NCBI RefSeq assembly: GCF_900156435.1
Contig: NZ_FTPQ01000001.1
Location: 124,001 to 188,000 of the forward strand
DNA: 64,000 bases
Direction: 5' to 3'
DNA from: Microbacterium sp. RU1D
GTDB taxonomy: Bacteria > Actinomycetota > Actinomycetes > Actinomycetales > Microbacteriaceae
The notes under the pieces were generated by a model, which ran no database searches, was not told the origin of the DNA, and was given only the letters and a program-made list of their open reading frames with translations. This document shows positions 25,395 through 34,016 of the stretch, piece by piece. Made by a program: the position numbers and the translations under genes. How positions within the stretch are numbered: the stretch's first letter is position 1; each line of letters starts with the position of its first letter.

Positions 25395-26327
25395 TCATGA
25401 GATCTCCCCGATCCAGCTCGGTTCGGCCTGCGTGGGGAAGAACCGCGAGCGGATCGCCTCCGACGCCTCGCGCGTGACCGTCTGCACGCGCTGCATGTGC
25501 TCGGGCAGCTCCGAGAGGATCTCGCTGACCGGTCGGTATTCGAGGTCGTTGCGGATCTGGCCGAGGGCCCGCAGCACGGTGTTGGAATGACCGACGCGGT
25601 CGGCGCGCGGGTCGATCGCGCTCATGCAGTCCTCCGCTCGCTGGATCGAGTAGATGATCGAGCGCGGGAAGAGCCGGTCGAGCAGGAGGAACTCCGCCGC
25701 GTTGCGGGCGCTCGGCATCCCCCGGTAGGTGCGCAGATAGGCCTCGTACGCGCCGCAGGAGCGGAGAATGGTCGTCCACGACGGCCCTGACACCTCGGTG
25801 AGCGAACGGGTCGCGAGCAAACGCGCCGTCATGTCGGTGCGCTCGATGCTGCGGCCGAGGGTGAAGAACTGCCACGCCTCGTCGCGGTTGGTCGACGAGT
25901 CGACGATGCCGATCGCCAGCGCTGCGCGCTCGCGCACCCATTGGAAGAACTCGTGCACCTTGTCGGTCTGCAGTCGCCGCGGCATCCGCGAGTTCGTGGT
26001 GTTGAGGATCTCCCACAGCTCGGTGGACACGATCTCTCGCGCGCGGCGGGCGTTCTCGCGCGCCGCGGTGAGCGAGTAGGCGATGCTCGACGGGTTCATG
26101 CGATCGACCGCCAGGCGCGCCAGAACGTCGTCGCGGCGGACCGTGTCGACGTTCTCCGGCCAGGTCGAGCCCATCACGCTGAGCAGGGATCGGCAGGCGG
26201 TGTCCTCGTCGATCCAGGGGTCTTCGAGCAGGAGCTGCAGGTGCACGTCGAGGATGCGCGCGGTGCCGTCGCTGCGCTCGATGTACCGCCCGATCCAGAA
26301 CAGGCTCTCTGCGATGCGACTCAACAT
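25395..26327 (-). CDS. Alpha-E domain-containing protein (DUF403)
   Basis: A 310-residue, mostly alpha-helical protein. It opens with MLSRIAESLFWIGRYIERSD, the hallmark of the alpha-E family, and holds repeated acidic and arginine-rich helices such as NRDEAWQFFTLGRSIERTDM. No catalytic activity is established for the family; it always accompanies the circularly permuted ATP-grasp and transglutaminase genes and is thought to be a partner of the ligase. Its start overlaps the end of the ATP-grasp gene by 7 bases. Confidence 0.92.
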   Translation of the reverse strand: MLSRIAESLFWIGRYIERSDGTARILDVHLQLLLEDPWIDEDTACRSLLSVMGSTWPENVDTVRRDDVLARLAVDRMNPSSIAYSLTAARENARRAREIVSTELWEILNTTNSRMPRRLQTDKVHEFFQWVRERAALAIGIVDSSTNRDEAWQFFTLGRSIERTDMTARLLATRSLTEVSGPSWTTILRSCGAYEAYLRTYRGMPSARNAAEFLLLDRLFPRSIIYSIQRAEDCMSAIDPRADRVGHSNTVLRALGQIRNDLEYRPVSEILSELPEHMQRVQTVTREASEAIRSRFFPTQAEPSWIGEIS

Positions 26328-28075
26328 GAGTCGACCTCCCTGGTCCCTGAGCCCGTCGAAGGGTCCGCGATCACCTGCGACGCCTGCTGCTGCTGCTCGG
26401 CCTGCGGGCCGTGCTGCACGGTGGCATCCTGCTGCTGCTGTTCCTGCTGGTCGCGGCCGGCGCGGAGGTCGCGCGGTGCGGTGGCGGGAGCCGGCTGGCC
26501 GTCGTAGATGATCGGGATCGCCTCGGTCACCGCCGCCTGATCGGCGACGAGGCCCGAGACGCCGTTGCCCTGGCCGTACTCGACGTGAGAGGGCGCGGAG
26601 CCGCCGACGACCCACGTGTCCTTCGACCCGCCGCCCTGGCTCGAATTGACCACGAGCTGCCCCTCGGGGAGCGCGACGCGGGTGAGACCACCAGGGAGCA
26701 CCCAGATGTCGTCGCCGTCGTTGACGGCGAAGGGGCGCAGGTCGGCGTGCCGCGGTCGCATCCCGTCCTCGACGAGCGTCGGGATGGTCGAGAGCATGAC
26801 GACCGGCTGCGCGATCCAGCCGCGCGGGTCGGCGAGCAGTCGCTTGCGGAGGGCGTCGAGCTCGGCGGGCGAGGCGTCGGGGCCCACGACGAGCCCCTTG
26901 CCGCCGGAGCCGTCGACCGGCTTCACGACGAGTTCGGGCAGGCGGTCGAGAACCTCCTCGAGTGCGCCCGGGTCTTCCAGACGCCAGGTGTCGACGTTCT
27001 TGAGGATCGGCTCCTCGGCGAGGTAGTACCGGATGAGGTCGGGTACGTACGTGTAGAGCAACTTGTCGTCGGCGACGCCGTTGCCCACGGCGTTGGCGAT
27101 CGTGACGTTGCCCAGGCGCGCGGCGAGCATGAGGCCGGGGGCTCCGAGCATCGAGTCGGCGCGGAACTGCAGCGGGTCGAGGAAGTCGTCGTCGACGCGG
27201 CGGTAGATGACGTCGACGCGCTGCGGTCCGCGCGTCGTACGCATGAACACCTTGCCGCCCACGCACAGCAGGTCACGGCCCTCGACGAGCTCCACGCCCA
27301 TGAGCCGCGCGAGAAGCGTGTGCTCGAAGTACGCGGAGTTGTACACACCGGGGGTGAGCACCACGATGTTCGGATCGTCGATGCCGGGCGGGGCCGAGGC
27401 GCGCAGTGCCGCGAGCAGCTTGTTCGGGTAGTCGCCGACGGGACGCACCCGCATCGAGACGAACAGTTCGGGCAGCGTCTGCGCCATGACGCGGCGGTTC
27501 GAGATGACGTACGAGACGCCCGAGGGCACGCGCACGTTGTCTTCGAGCACGCGCATCTCGCCGTGCTCGTCGCGGATGAGGTCGATACCCGAGACCTGGA
27601 TGCGCACGCCGTTGGCGCTCCGGATGCCGGCCGCCTGGCGGTAGAAGTACTGCGACGACGAGATGAGACCCGCGGGCAGAATTCCGTCGCGCACGCAGTG
27701 CTGGTTGCCATAGGCGTCGTCGAGGAAGGCCTCGAGAGCGCGCACGCGCTGCTTCACGCCCGCCTCGATGCGCGACCATTCGTCGTAGGCGATGACGCGG
27801 GGCACGGCATCCAGGGGGAACGGCCGCTCCTCGCCCGCGAAGTCGAACGTCACACCCTGGGCCAGGTACGAGCTCGCCAGCGACTCGGTGCGACCGCGCA
27901 GCTCTTCCTGGGTCATCTGCGCGAGCGTCTGGTACAGCTCCCGGTACGCCTCGCGAGAGGGGGCGGCGTCTCCGGGTCTGGCCGGGACGCCGAACATCTC
28001 GTCGTACGCCGGGATGCCGGATGCGGTCTTGCGCGGCGCCAGCGTGGAGCCGTAACCGTCGAACAGGTCACCCAT
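26321..28075 (-). CDS. Circularly permuted type 2 ATP-grasp protein
   Basis: A 584-residue predicted ATP-dependent carboxylate-amine ligase (DUF404/407, circularly permuted ATP-grasp). FDAY-like start MGDLFDGYG, GIDLIRDEHGEMRVLEDNVRVPSGVSY (ATP-grasp Mg-binding segment), VVKPVDGSGGKGLVVG (nucleotide-binding loop) and the end VVNSSQGGGSKDTWV are seen. It may join amino acids or tag a peptide. After about residue 535 comes a Gln-rich tail (runs of four Q twice), whose last residues are encoded by the dispersed repeat at 26347-26366. TAGAGT lies six bases before the ATG (28087-28082), so the transcript is probably leaderless. It heads the three-gene operon. Confidence 0.9.
   Translation of the reverse strand: MGDLFDGYGSTLAPRKTASGIPAYDEMFGVPARPGDAAPSREAYRELYQTLAQMTQEELRGRTESLASSYLAQGVTFDFAGEERPFPLDAVPRVIAYDEWSRIEAGVKQRVRALEAFLDDAYGNQHCVRDGILPAGLISSSQYFYRQAAGIRSANGVRIQVSGIDLIRDEHGEMRVLEDNVRVPSGVSYVISNRRVMAQTLPELFVSMRVRPVGDYPNKLLAALRASAPPGIDDPNIVVLTPGVYNSAYFEHTLLARLMGVELVEGRDLLCVGGKVFMRTTRGPQRVDVIYRRVDDDFLDPLQFRADSMLGAPGLMLAARLGNVTIANAVGNGVADDKLLYTYVPDLIRYYLAEEPILKNVDTWRLEDPGALEEVLDRLPELVVKPVDGSGGKGLVVGPDASPAELDALRKRLLADPRGWIAQPVVMLSTIPTLVEDGMRPRHADLRPFAVNDGDDIWVLPGGLTRVALPEGQLVVNSSQGGGSKDTWVVGGSAPSHVEYGQGNGVSGLVADQAAVTEAIPIIYDGQPAPATAPRDLRAGRDQQEQQQQDATVQHGPQAEQQQQASQVIADPSTGSGTREVDSC
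26347..26366 (-). repeat. 20-bp dispersed repeat, copy B, inside a coding 3' end
   Basis: CTGAGCCCGTCGAAGGGTCC on the plus strand, the reverse complement of copy A (2117-2136) with one mismatch. It encodes part of the last residues (DPSTGSG) of the ATP-grasp protein, so the repeat has become coding and sets the protein's C-terminus. Confidence 0.6.
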
Positions 28076-28081
28076 GCTGAG

Positions 28082-28144
28082 ACTCTATCCAGCGCCGTGT
28101 TGCGAAGAGGTTTCCCCCACGCGCGCACAGCCGATGGATAGAGT
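28082..28144. promoter_or_regulatory. Mirrored divergent promoter of two ATP-grasp genes
   Basis: ACTCTATCCA (28082-28091) and TGGATAGAGT (28135-28144) are perfect inverted copies 43 bases apart. Each holds TAGAGT, a -10 box: one six bases before the ATG at 28075 on the minus strand, the other 38 bases before the ATG at 28183. The symmetry suggests common control by one factor. Confidence 0.6.
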
Positions 28145-28182
28145 GACGCCCAACGTCAGCCGTAACGACCAGGGGTCCCTTC

Positions 28183-29406
28183 ATGCGCGTGCTCGTCACC
28201 AGTTCTCGGAACACCTTCGCCCTCGACCTGATCCGCAAGCTCGGCAGCGTCGGGCACACCGTCTTCGCGAGCGACACCTACGACGGCGCGGTGGGCAATC
28301 ACTCGCGCTTCCTCGCCGGGCACCTCGCCACCCCGTCACCACGGTTCGAGACCGACGCCTTCATCGCCGCGGTGAGCGACTACGTCGAGAAGCACGACAT
28401 CGACGTCATCATCCCCACGTTCGAGGAGGTCTTCTACCTCGCCGCGCGCGTGGCCGACCTGCCCGCGCGGGTGCGCCTGTACGCCGGCAGCTTCGCCGAC
28501 CTCGCGCGTCTGCACGACAAGGCGAGCTTCCAGCGCCTCGCCCAGGATGCCGGGGTGCCCATCCCCGAGACGGTGGTCGTCACCTCGCCCGACGAGCTGC
28601 GCGAGGCGATCGCCTCGTTCCCGCGTTACTTCGCCCGCGCGGCGTTCTCGCGCGGCGGCGTGGGCCTGCTGACCAACACGGGTCCGCTGGCCGGGAAGAT
28701 CCCGGTCGAGGAGTGCGTCCCCACCCCCGAGCAGCCGTGGCTCGTGCAGCCGTTCGTGGACGGTCCGATGGTGTGCACCTACAGCGTCGTGGTCGACGGC
28801 CGCGTGCAGGCGCACACCACCTACAAGGCCGCGGAGCAGTGGGCGCACTCGACGGCGATCGCCTTCATCGCCGTCGACAGCACCGACACGCTCCGCTACA
28901 CGCAGCAGCTCGTCGACACCCTCGACCCGGGCTTCACGGGCCAGATCTCGTTCGACTTCGTCGATCACGGGAGCGAAGCCGCGCCCGACTACAAGATCAT
29001 CGAGTGCAACCCACGGCCCACCAACGGCGTCATCCTGCTCGAGGCGGAGGACGTCTCGCGAGCGATCCAGGGCGAGCTCGCCGAGCCGGTCGTGGCGGTG
29101 CCGGGCACCGAGCGTCAGATCACACTCGCCGTGCTCGCCGACGCCTTCACCGAGCCGCTGAAGCACCTGCCGAAGACGCTGCACGACCTGCTGCACGTGC
29201 GCGACGTGGGTGCGGGATGGTGGGACGACGCCGCGATGCTGTGGAGCCCCGCGACCATCGTTCATGGCGCCAAGATCTCGCACGGCGATCGCAAGGAGAT
29301 CCTCGCCGCCCTGGGCGACGACATCGTCTGGAACGGCGAGCCGATCGAGGGGATGAGCCCCGCCGACGCCGACGCCCTCGAGGCCGTTCACGCCGGTCGC
29401 GTGTGA
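28183..29406 (+). CDS. ATP-grasp domain-containing protein
   Basis: A 407-residue protein with an N-terminal Rossmann-like pre-ATP-grasp domain (MRVLVTSSRNTFALDLIRKLG; IDVIIPTFEEVFYLA) and an ATP-grasp domain (DKASFQRLAQDAGVPIPETVVV; ARAAFSRGGVGLL; YKIIECNPRPTNG with Mg ligands Glu and Asn). The layout is that of carbamoyl-phosphate-synthase-like carboxylate ligases. Where a Lys usually binds ATP in the first loop there is an Arg. AGGGG lies about 7 bases before the ATG. It is divergent from the circularly permuted ATP-grasp operon with a mirrored promoter, so it may supply or modify the same peptide-like product. Confidence 0.87.
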   Translation: MRVLVTSSRNTFALDLIRKLGSVGHTVFASDTYDGAVGNHSRFLAGHLATPSPRFETDAFIAAVSDYVEKHDIDVIIPTFEEVFYLAARVADLPARVRLYAGSFADLARLHDKASFQRLAQDAGVPIPETVVVTSPDELREAIASFPRYFARAAFSRGGVGLLTNTGPLAGKIPVEECVPTPEQPWLVQPFVDGPMVCTYSVVVDGRVQAHTTYKAAEQWAHSTAIAFIAVDSTDTLRYTQQLVDTLDPGFTGQISFDFVDHGSEAAPDYKIIECNPRPTNGVILLEAEDVSRAIQGELAEPVVAVPGTERQITLAVLADAFTEPLKHLPKTLHDLLHVRDVGAGWWDDAAMLWSPATIVHGAKISHGDRKEILAALGDDIVWNGEPIEGMSPADADALEAVHAGRV

Positions 29407-29456
29407 GCGCCGCCTGACGGCATCCCTCCCCCTCATTCCTTGCACGAGCCACCGCC

Positions 29457-29513
29457 TGAGGGGTCAAGAAGTGTCGCCTGGCGCGAATCCCGGCGACAGG
29501 AAATGACCCCTCA
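29457..29513. terminator. Nested hairpin between convergent genes
   Basis: Outer arms TGAGGGGTCA (29457-29466) and TGACCCCTCA (29504-29513); inner arms TGTCGCC (29472-29478) and GGCGACA (29492-29498); the two stems are separated by symmetric 5-base internal loops (AGAAG and GGAAA). Likely a bidirectional terminator, or an intergenic repeat element used as one. Confidence 0.65.
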
Positions 29514-29582
29514 CGCGCCGTCACGTTCCTAGGCCGGCGGTCGACGCGGGAGCGGAGCGGGGTGGCGGGACGGAGCGGGGCG

Positions 29583-30764
29583 TCAGGAACCCGGGCGCAG
29601 AACAACCTTGATGCAGCCGTCCTCCTTCTTCTGGAACGTCTCGTAGAGGCCGGGGGCGTCCTCCAGCGGGGCGTGGTGGGTCACGAGGTCCATGACGCCG
29701 AGGGGATCGGCGGGGTCCTCGACCAGCGGCAGCAGGTCGTCGATCCAGCGCTTGACGTTGCACTGCCCCATGCGCAGGTTCAGCTGCTTGTCGAACATCG
29801 TCTTCATGGGCAGGATGTCGGCCTCGCCGGCGTACACGCCGCTCAGCGACACGGTTCCGCCGCGGCGCACGAGATCGATCGAGGCGTAGACCGCGGCGAG
29901 GCGGTCGAGGCCCGCCTTGTCCATCAGCTTCTGCGCGAGGGCGTCGGGGAGCAGCCCGACGGCGTTCTGCGCGAGCTTGATGCCGCCGTTGCCGTGAGCC
30001 TCCATGCCCACGGCATCCACCACCCCGTCCGCCCCGCGTCCCTCGGTGAGGTCGACGAGCTCGTCGACCACGGTATCGGTGAGGTCGTACGTCAGGATGC
30101 CGTGCCGCTCGGCCATCGCGCGACGCTCCGGCTCGGGCTCGATCGCGAGCACGCGGTAGCCGAGGTGCACGCCGATGCGGGCGGCGAACTGACCGACCGG
30201 GCCGAGGCCCATGACCGCGAGCGTGCCGCCCTCGGGGACGTTCGCGTACTGCACACCCTGCCAGGCCGTGGGCACGATGTCGCTCAGGAAGAGGTAGCGG
30301 TCGTCGGGCAGGTCGTCGCCGACGCGGATGTGGTTGTAGTCGGCCAGCGGCACGCGCAGGTACTCGGCCTGGCCCCCGGGCACCTGACCGTAGAGCTTGG
30401 TGTAGCCGAAGAGCGCCGCACCGCTGCCGTACTCGCGCACCTGCGTGGTCTCGCACTGCGACTGCAGGCCGCGACGGCACATGAAGCAGTGCCCGCAGGA
30501 GATGTTGAAGGGGACGACGATGCGGTCGCCGACGGCGAGGTTCGTCACGGCCGAGCCGACCTCGACGACGACGCCCATCGGCTCGTGGCCGAGTACGTCG
30601 CCCTTGTCGATGAAGGGACCGAAGAGCTCGTAGAGGTGCAGGTCGGAGCCGCAGATCGCGGTGGAGGTGATCTTGACGATCGCGTCGGTGGGTTCCAGGA
30701 TCTCGGGGTCGGGGACCTCCTCGACGCTCACGTTGCGGATGCCCTGCCAGGTCAATGCCTTCAT
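29583..30764 (-). CDS. Zinc-dependent alcohol dehydrogenase (formaldehyde-dehydrogenase-like)
   Basis: A 393-residue medium-chain dehydrogenase. Catalytic zinc ligands are Cys38 (in CGSDLHLY) and His60-Glu61 (GHEPMG); structural zinc ligands are Cys90, 93, 96 and 104. The NAD loop GLGPVG lies at about 186-191. Length and spacing resemble the glutathione-independent formaldehyde dehydrogenase and threonine-dehydrogenase-like group. It oxidises an alcohol or aldehyde hydrate with NAD(P). ATG 30764 has GAGAGGC upstream, so an upstream frame extension is rejected. It stands alone; physiological substrate unknown. Confidence 0.9.
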   Translation of the reverse strand: MKALTWQGIRNVSVEEVPDPEILEPTDAIVKITSTAICGSDLHLYELFGPFIDKGDVLGHEPMGVVVEVGSAVTNLAVGDRIVVPFNISCGHCFMCRRGLQSQCETTQVREYGSGAALFGYTKLYGQVPGGQAEYLRVPLADYNHIRVGDDLPDDRYLFLSDIVPTAWQGVQYANVPEGGTLAVMGLGPVGQFAARIGVHLGYRVLAIEPEPERRAMAERHGILTYDLTDTVVDELVDLTEGRGADGVVDAVGMEAHGNGGIKLAQNAVGLLPDALAQKLMDKAGLDRLAAVYASIDLVRRGGTVSLSGVYAGEADILPMKTMFDKQLNLRMGQCNVKRWIDDLLPLVEDPADPLGVMDLVTHHAPLEDAPGLYETFQKKEDGCIKVVLRPGS

Positions 30765-30850
30765 GGTGATGCCTCTCATTCCGGGGGATGGCCAGTCTGC
30801 TGCGCGACGGCCCCGCCGCCGAGGTGGTTGACGAGCCCCCGGCACATGGG

Positions 30851-31570
30851 TCAGGCGCCGGTCTCGGCGAGCGGCGGCGCGTCGACCCACGCGTGCACAC
30901 GGCGCAGGAACGCGGCGTACCCGGCCGGGGTCCGCCCCACGAACCTCCCCGATGTCTCGACCTCGTGCACGTCGCTCGCGCGGACCGTCGCCCCGATCGC
31001 CCGCACCGCGCGGGCCAGGGCGACGTCCTCGTGCTCAGCGAGGTCCGGGATGCCGCCCGCACGGGCGTAGATGCTCGCGCGCACGCCGAGGTTGGCCCCG
31101 TGCACGTTCCCGGCGGGCTCTCCGCGCCGATGCGTTGCACGCCAGTAGTCCGCATGGCGGGCGCTGAGGTCGGCGAAGTCGGGGCGCACCGTGCCGAGGA
31201 TCATGTCGACGCCGGCGTCCATCAGATCGAGCTGATGCGCGAGCCAGTCGCGCGGCACGGTGGTGTCGGCATCCGTCATCGCGATCCAGGTGTCGGCCGC
31301 GTCCGCCTCGATCAGGCTCAGTGCGCGCTCGACGCCGACGCGGCGCGCGGTACCGACCCGCCGCGCCGTGAGCTCGACCGCCTCGACTCGACGGCGTCGC
31401 ACCTGCGTCGCCGTGGAGTCGCTGCAGGCGTCCAGGGCGACCACGACCACCGCGGACAGCCCGTGCTCCCGCTCCCGCGCGTGCGTCACGGCCCGCTCGA
31501 CGGAGGCGAGGCAGCGACCGATGAGCGCCTCCTCGTCGTGGGCCGGGATGACCACCGCGACCGCCCTCAC
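30851..31570 (-). CDS. Glycosyltransferase family 2 protein
   Basis: A 239-residue cytoplasmic GT-A glycosyltransferase. VAVVIPAHDEEALIGRCLASV is the nucleotide-sugar-binding start, and MTDADTTVP holds the DxD metal motif; the HEDVALARAVRA segment (ED) matches the catalytic region of GT2. No membrane helix is visible. Its start overlaps the end of the deacetylase/methyltransferase gene (GTGA/ATGA type overlap), so it is the last gene of a three-gene operon. It probably adds a sugar to a small or lipid acceptor; donor and acceptor are unknown. Confidence 0.9.
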   Translation of the reverse strand: MRAVAVVIPAHDEEALIGRCLASVERAVTHAREREHGLSAVVVVALDACSDSTATQVRRRRVEAVELTARRVGTARRVGVERALSLIEADAADTWIAMTDADTTVPRDWLAHQLDLMDAGVDMILGTVRPDFADLSARHADYWRATHRRGEPAGNVHGANLGVRASIYARAGGIPDLAEHEDVALARAVRAIGATVRASDVHEVETSGRFVGRTPAGYAAFLRRVHAWVDAPPLAETGA

Positions 31571-32976
31571 CGGATCAGACCCGCGTCACCGGCGACCGAT
31601 CGGGCGCCCGGGCGGCCGAACACCTCGAGCAGGAAGTCCTCCTCCTCGTGCCGCACGAGACGCACGAGATCGGTCCGGGCGCCGATCCCGGCGTGCACCT
31701 CGTCGCCGTCGCGAGGGTATTCGGCGACCGGATGCCGCCAGTGGCAGGCGACGAGACATCCGTCGGCGGCGAGAGAGGAGACGGCTGCCGCGAGACCCCG
31801 GTGGAGGTCGTCACCCGCCCAGTAATAGGCCACCTCCGACAGCACGATGAGGTCGAACTCCCCCTCCGGCCACTCGAAGGGCAGCGTCGCCCGGCGCAAC
31901 TCGACGCCGCGGCGGCCGGTAAGGCGGGTCCGTGCGCGCTCGAGGGCCGCGGAGGCGAGGTCGACCGCGAGCACGTGCTCGGCACGGTCGGCGAGCGCAG
32001 CGGTCAGCGCGCCGGTCGCGCATCCGGCCTCGAACACCGCGCGGTAGTGCCGACGCGGGAGCGCCGCCAGCAGCACCGCGCGCTTGCGCTCCTCGTACCA
32101 GCGCGAGTCGAAGCCCCACGGGTCGTCGTGGCGCGCGTACATGCCGTCGAAGTAGCCCTGGTCGACGGTGGGCGGGGCGGGAGACGCCACCGCCTCCCGC
32201 GCGGTCGGTTCCGCTGAAGCCGCCGAAGCGGGTTCAGGCGCGAAGAACACCTCACCATCGCGCTCGAAGTGCGCGCGCATGCCCGCGTGCACCATCGGCT
32301 CGTCGCCGAGAGCGGGCGACAGCGCGCGGAGCTGGCTCGCGTGCGCGTCGAGGGCGCGGGTCTTGGCATCCCGGGCCGCCGCGTCGAGGGTCAGGCGCTC
32401 GGCGCGCTCCCACGGCACGTCGTCGGAGCCGCCCCAGTGCCAGAGCCAGATGGGGAAGGACCGCGAGCGCACGCCCCGCGCGGCGCACTCCTCCTCCACG
32501 ATCTCGCCGACCACCCGGTGGTCGCGGTGACCGTCGCCGCGCCACGGCGAGAGGACGAGGAGGCGATCGGCGGACGCGCGATCGATCACGTCATGCAGCG
32601 CCGCGGCGATGGCATCCCGGTGGTCGTCGGTGCCGCCGTCCGGCAGGCCGAGGAACACCGGTTCGCTCCCGACCCCCACGATCGACGCCGCCTCGCGGAG
32701 TTCGCGGCGGCGGGCCAGGGCGAGGGTGGCGGGGCTGTGCGTGGGGGAATCCGGATGCGAACCCTCGCCGTCGGTCACGACGAGAAGGTCGACCGGGATG
32801 CCGCGGGCGGCGGCCGTGGCGATCAGCCCGGCGGCCCCGAGGGTCTCGTCGTCGGGATGCGCCGCCACGACCACGACACGGTCCACGTCGAGGACGAGCG
32901 GCGGGAGGTGGCGCTTCAGCGCCGCTGACCACACGCTCTCGGCGGTCCCGGGGTCGCGGTGGTCGAAGCTCACCAT
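31567..32976 (-). CDS. Bifunctional PIG-L deacetylase / NodS-like SAM methyltransferase
   Basis: A 469-residue fusion. Residues about 30-245 are a PIG-L/LmbE zinc deacetylase (AHPDDE at 39-44; HRDH at 150-153), the family that removes N-acetyl from GlcNAc in mycothiol and GPI precursors. After an Ala/Pro-rich linker, residues about 273-469 are a class I SAM methyltransferase starting YFDGMYARHDDPWGF with AGCATG at 317-322, which fits the NodS group of N-methyltransferases. Together they suggest deacetylation then methylation of the freed amine. It overlaps both neighbours. ATG 32976 is used; GTG 32973 is also possible. Confidence 0.9.
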   Translation of the reverse strand: MVSFDHRDPGTAESVWSAALKRHLPPLVLDVDRVVVVAAHPDDETLGAAGLIATAAARGIPVDLLVVTDGEGSHPDSPTHSPATLALARRRELREAASIVGVGSEPVFLGLPDGGTDDHRDAIAAALHDVIDRASADRLLVLSPWRGDGHRDHRVVGEIVEEECAARGVRSRSFPIWLWHWGGSDDVPWERAERLTLDAAARDAKTRALDAHASQLRALSPALGDEPMVHAGMRAHFERDGEVFFAPEPASAASAEPTAREAVASPAPPTVDQGYFDGMYARHDDPWGFDSRWYEERKRAVLLAALPRRHYRAVFEAGCATGALTAALADRAEHVLAVDLASAALERARTRLTGRRGVELRRATLPFEWPEGEFDLIVLSEVAYYWAGDDLHRGLAAAVSSLAADGCLVACHWRHPVAEYPRDGDEVHAGIGARTDLVRLVRHEEEDFLLEVFGRPGARSVAGDAGLIR

Positions 32977-34016
32977 GCCCCGTCCCCCGCGGCGACGTCG
33001 GCGCCGATGCGGGCGAGATCGCGCTCGGCATGGTGCTGACGCACGTACACCTGCAGGTCGGCCACCCGTCGGGCGTGCGCCGCGTCGGCGACGAGCGGCG
33101 CCGGCCCGAGGGCGTGAGCGGCCGCGGCGAGCGTCTGCTCGACGGCGTCGACGACGACCGTGCGCGCGCGGGTGGCGCGCAGGCCCGCGGATGCCGACAC
33201 CCCGGCGCCGAACACCGCTGCCGTCTCCACGAGGACGGCGCGGGCCGCCCACAAGGCGACGTCGGCGCGTCCGAGGTGCACGCGAGAGACCTGATCGGCC
33301 CACTCCCCCGCGGCGACCTCGGCGAGCGCGTCGCGCAGCGGCACCGCTCCGCCCCACCAGCAGGCCGCCACTCCGACCCCGCCGTGGGCGAATCCGGGGC
33401 GCCGCAGGTACCAGCCCGGCTCACCGACCGGCACGGCGGCGGCGCCGTCGACGTCGATCGGGGCGCTCACGACCCGGTCGAGGCCGCGGGCGTGCCAGGG
33501 TCCCGAGCGCGGCGACACGGCCGGATCGCGCAGGTCGAGGGCGAAGAGCTGCCGGTGGTCGTCGTCGACCCAGGCGGTGACGAGCGCGTGGTCGAGGTGG
33601 GCGGCGAGGGAGCACCACGGCTTCGTGCCGTGCAGGGTCCAGGTGCCGGCATCCTCGCGCGCCTCGAGGCGCACGCCGGGGCCTTCCGCCGCGAAGACCC
33701 CCCACGAGCCGGCCGTGTCGATCGCGGGGTGCACTCCGGCCTCGGCCGCCTCGTCGAGGATGGCGAGGGCGTCGAGGTGGGGCTCCAGCATGCGGGCGGC
33801 GGCGACGTCGCGCGCGGCTACCTGCGCGAGCAGCTCCCAGGTGGCGGCGAGCGACCGGGGCCGGGGAAGATCCGTCGCCCAGGCGAGAGTGGCGGCGACG
33901 TCGGTACCGAGCGCGTCCACGGCATCCGCCCCCTCGAGACATGCACGGACGCCGTCGAGATCGATCAGGTCGGGCGGAAGGAGAAGGGGGAAGCGGGGAT
34001 GGTCGACTTCTGTCAC
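32970..34016 (-). CDS. Acyl-CoA dehydrogenase family protein
   Basis: A 348-residue protein with the acyl-CoA dehydrogenase outline but shorter than the usual 380: an N-terminal helical region, the middle beta domain (GSWGVFAAEGPGVRLEAREDAGTWTLHGTKPWCSLA) and a C-terminal helical bundle (GRADVALWAARAVLVETAAVFG). The LHGTKPW block corresponds to the family's L.G.K.. FAD-binding strand. It is the first gene of the operon with the deacetylase/methyltransferase and GT2, overlapping the former by 7 bases. The catalytic Glu cannot be assigned by eye. The start is GTG 34016 with GAGAGTGG upstream. Confidence 0.85.
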   Translation of the reverse strand: MTEVDHPRFPLLLPPDLIDLDGVRACLEGADAVDALGTDVAATLAWATDLPRPRSLAATWELLAQVAARDVAAARMLEPHLDALAILDEAAEAGVHPAIDTAGSWGVFAAEGPGVRLEAREDAGTWTLHGTKPWCSLAAHLDHALVTAWVDDDHRQLFALDLRDPAVSPRSGPWHARGLDRVVSAPIDVDGAAAVPVGEPGWYLRRPGFAHGGVGVAACWWGGAVPLRDALAEVAAGEWADQVSRVHLGRADVALWAARAVLVETAAVFGAGVSASAGLRATRARTVVVDAVEQTLAAAAHALGPAPLVADAAHARRVADLQVYVRQHHAERDLARIGADVAAGDGAW

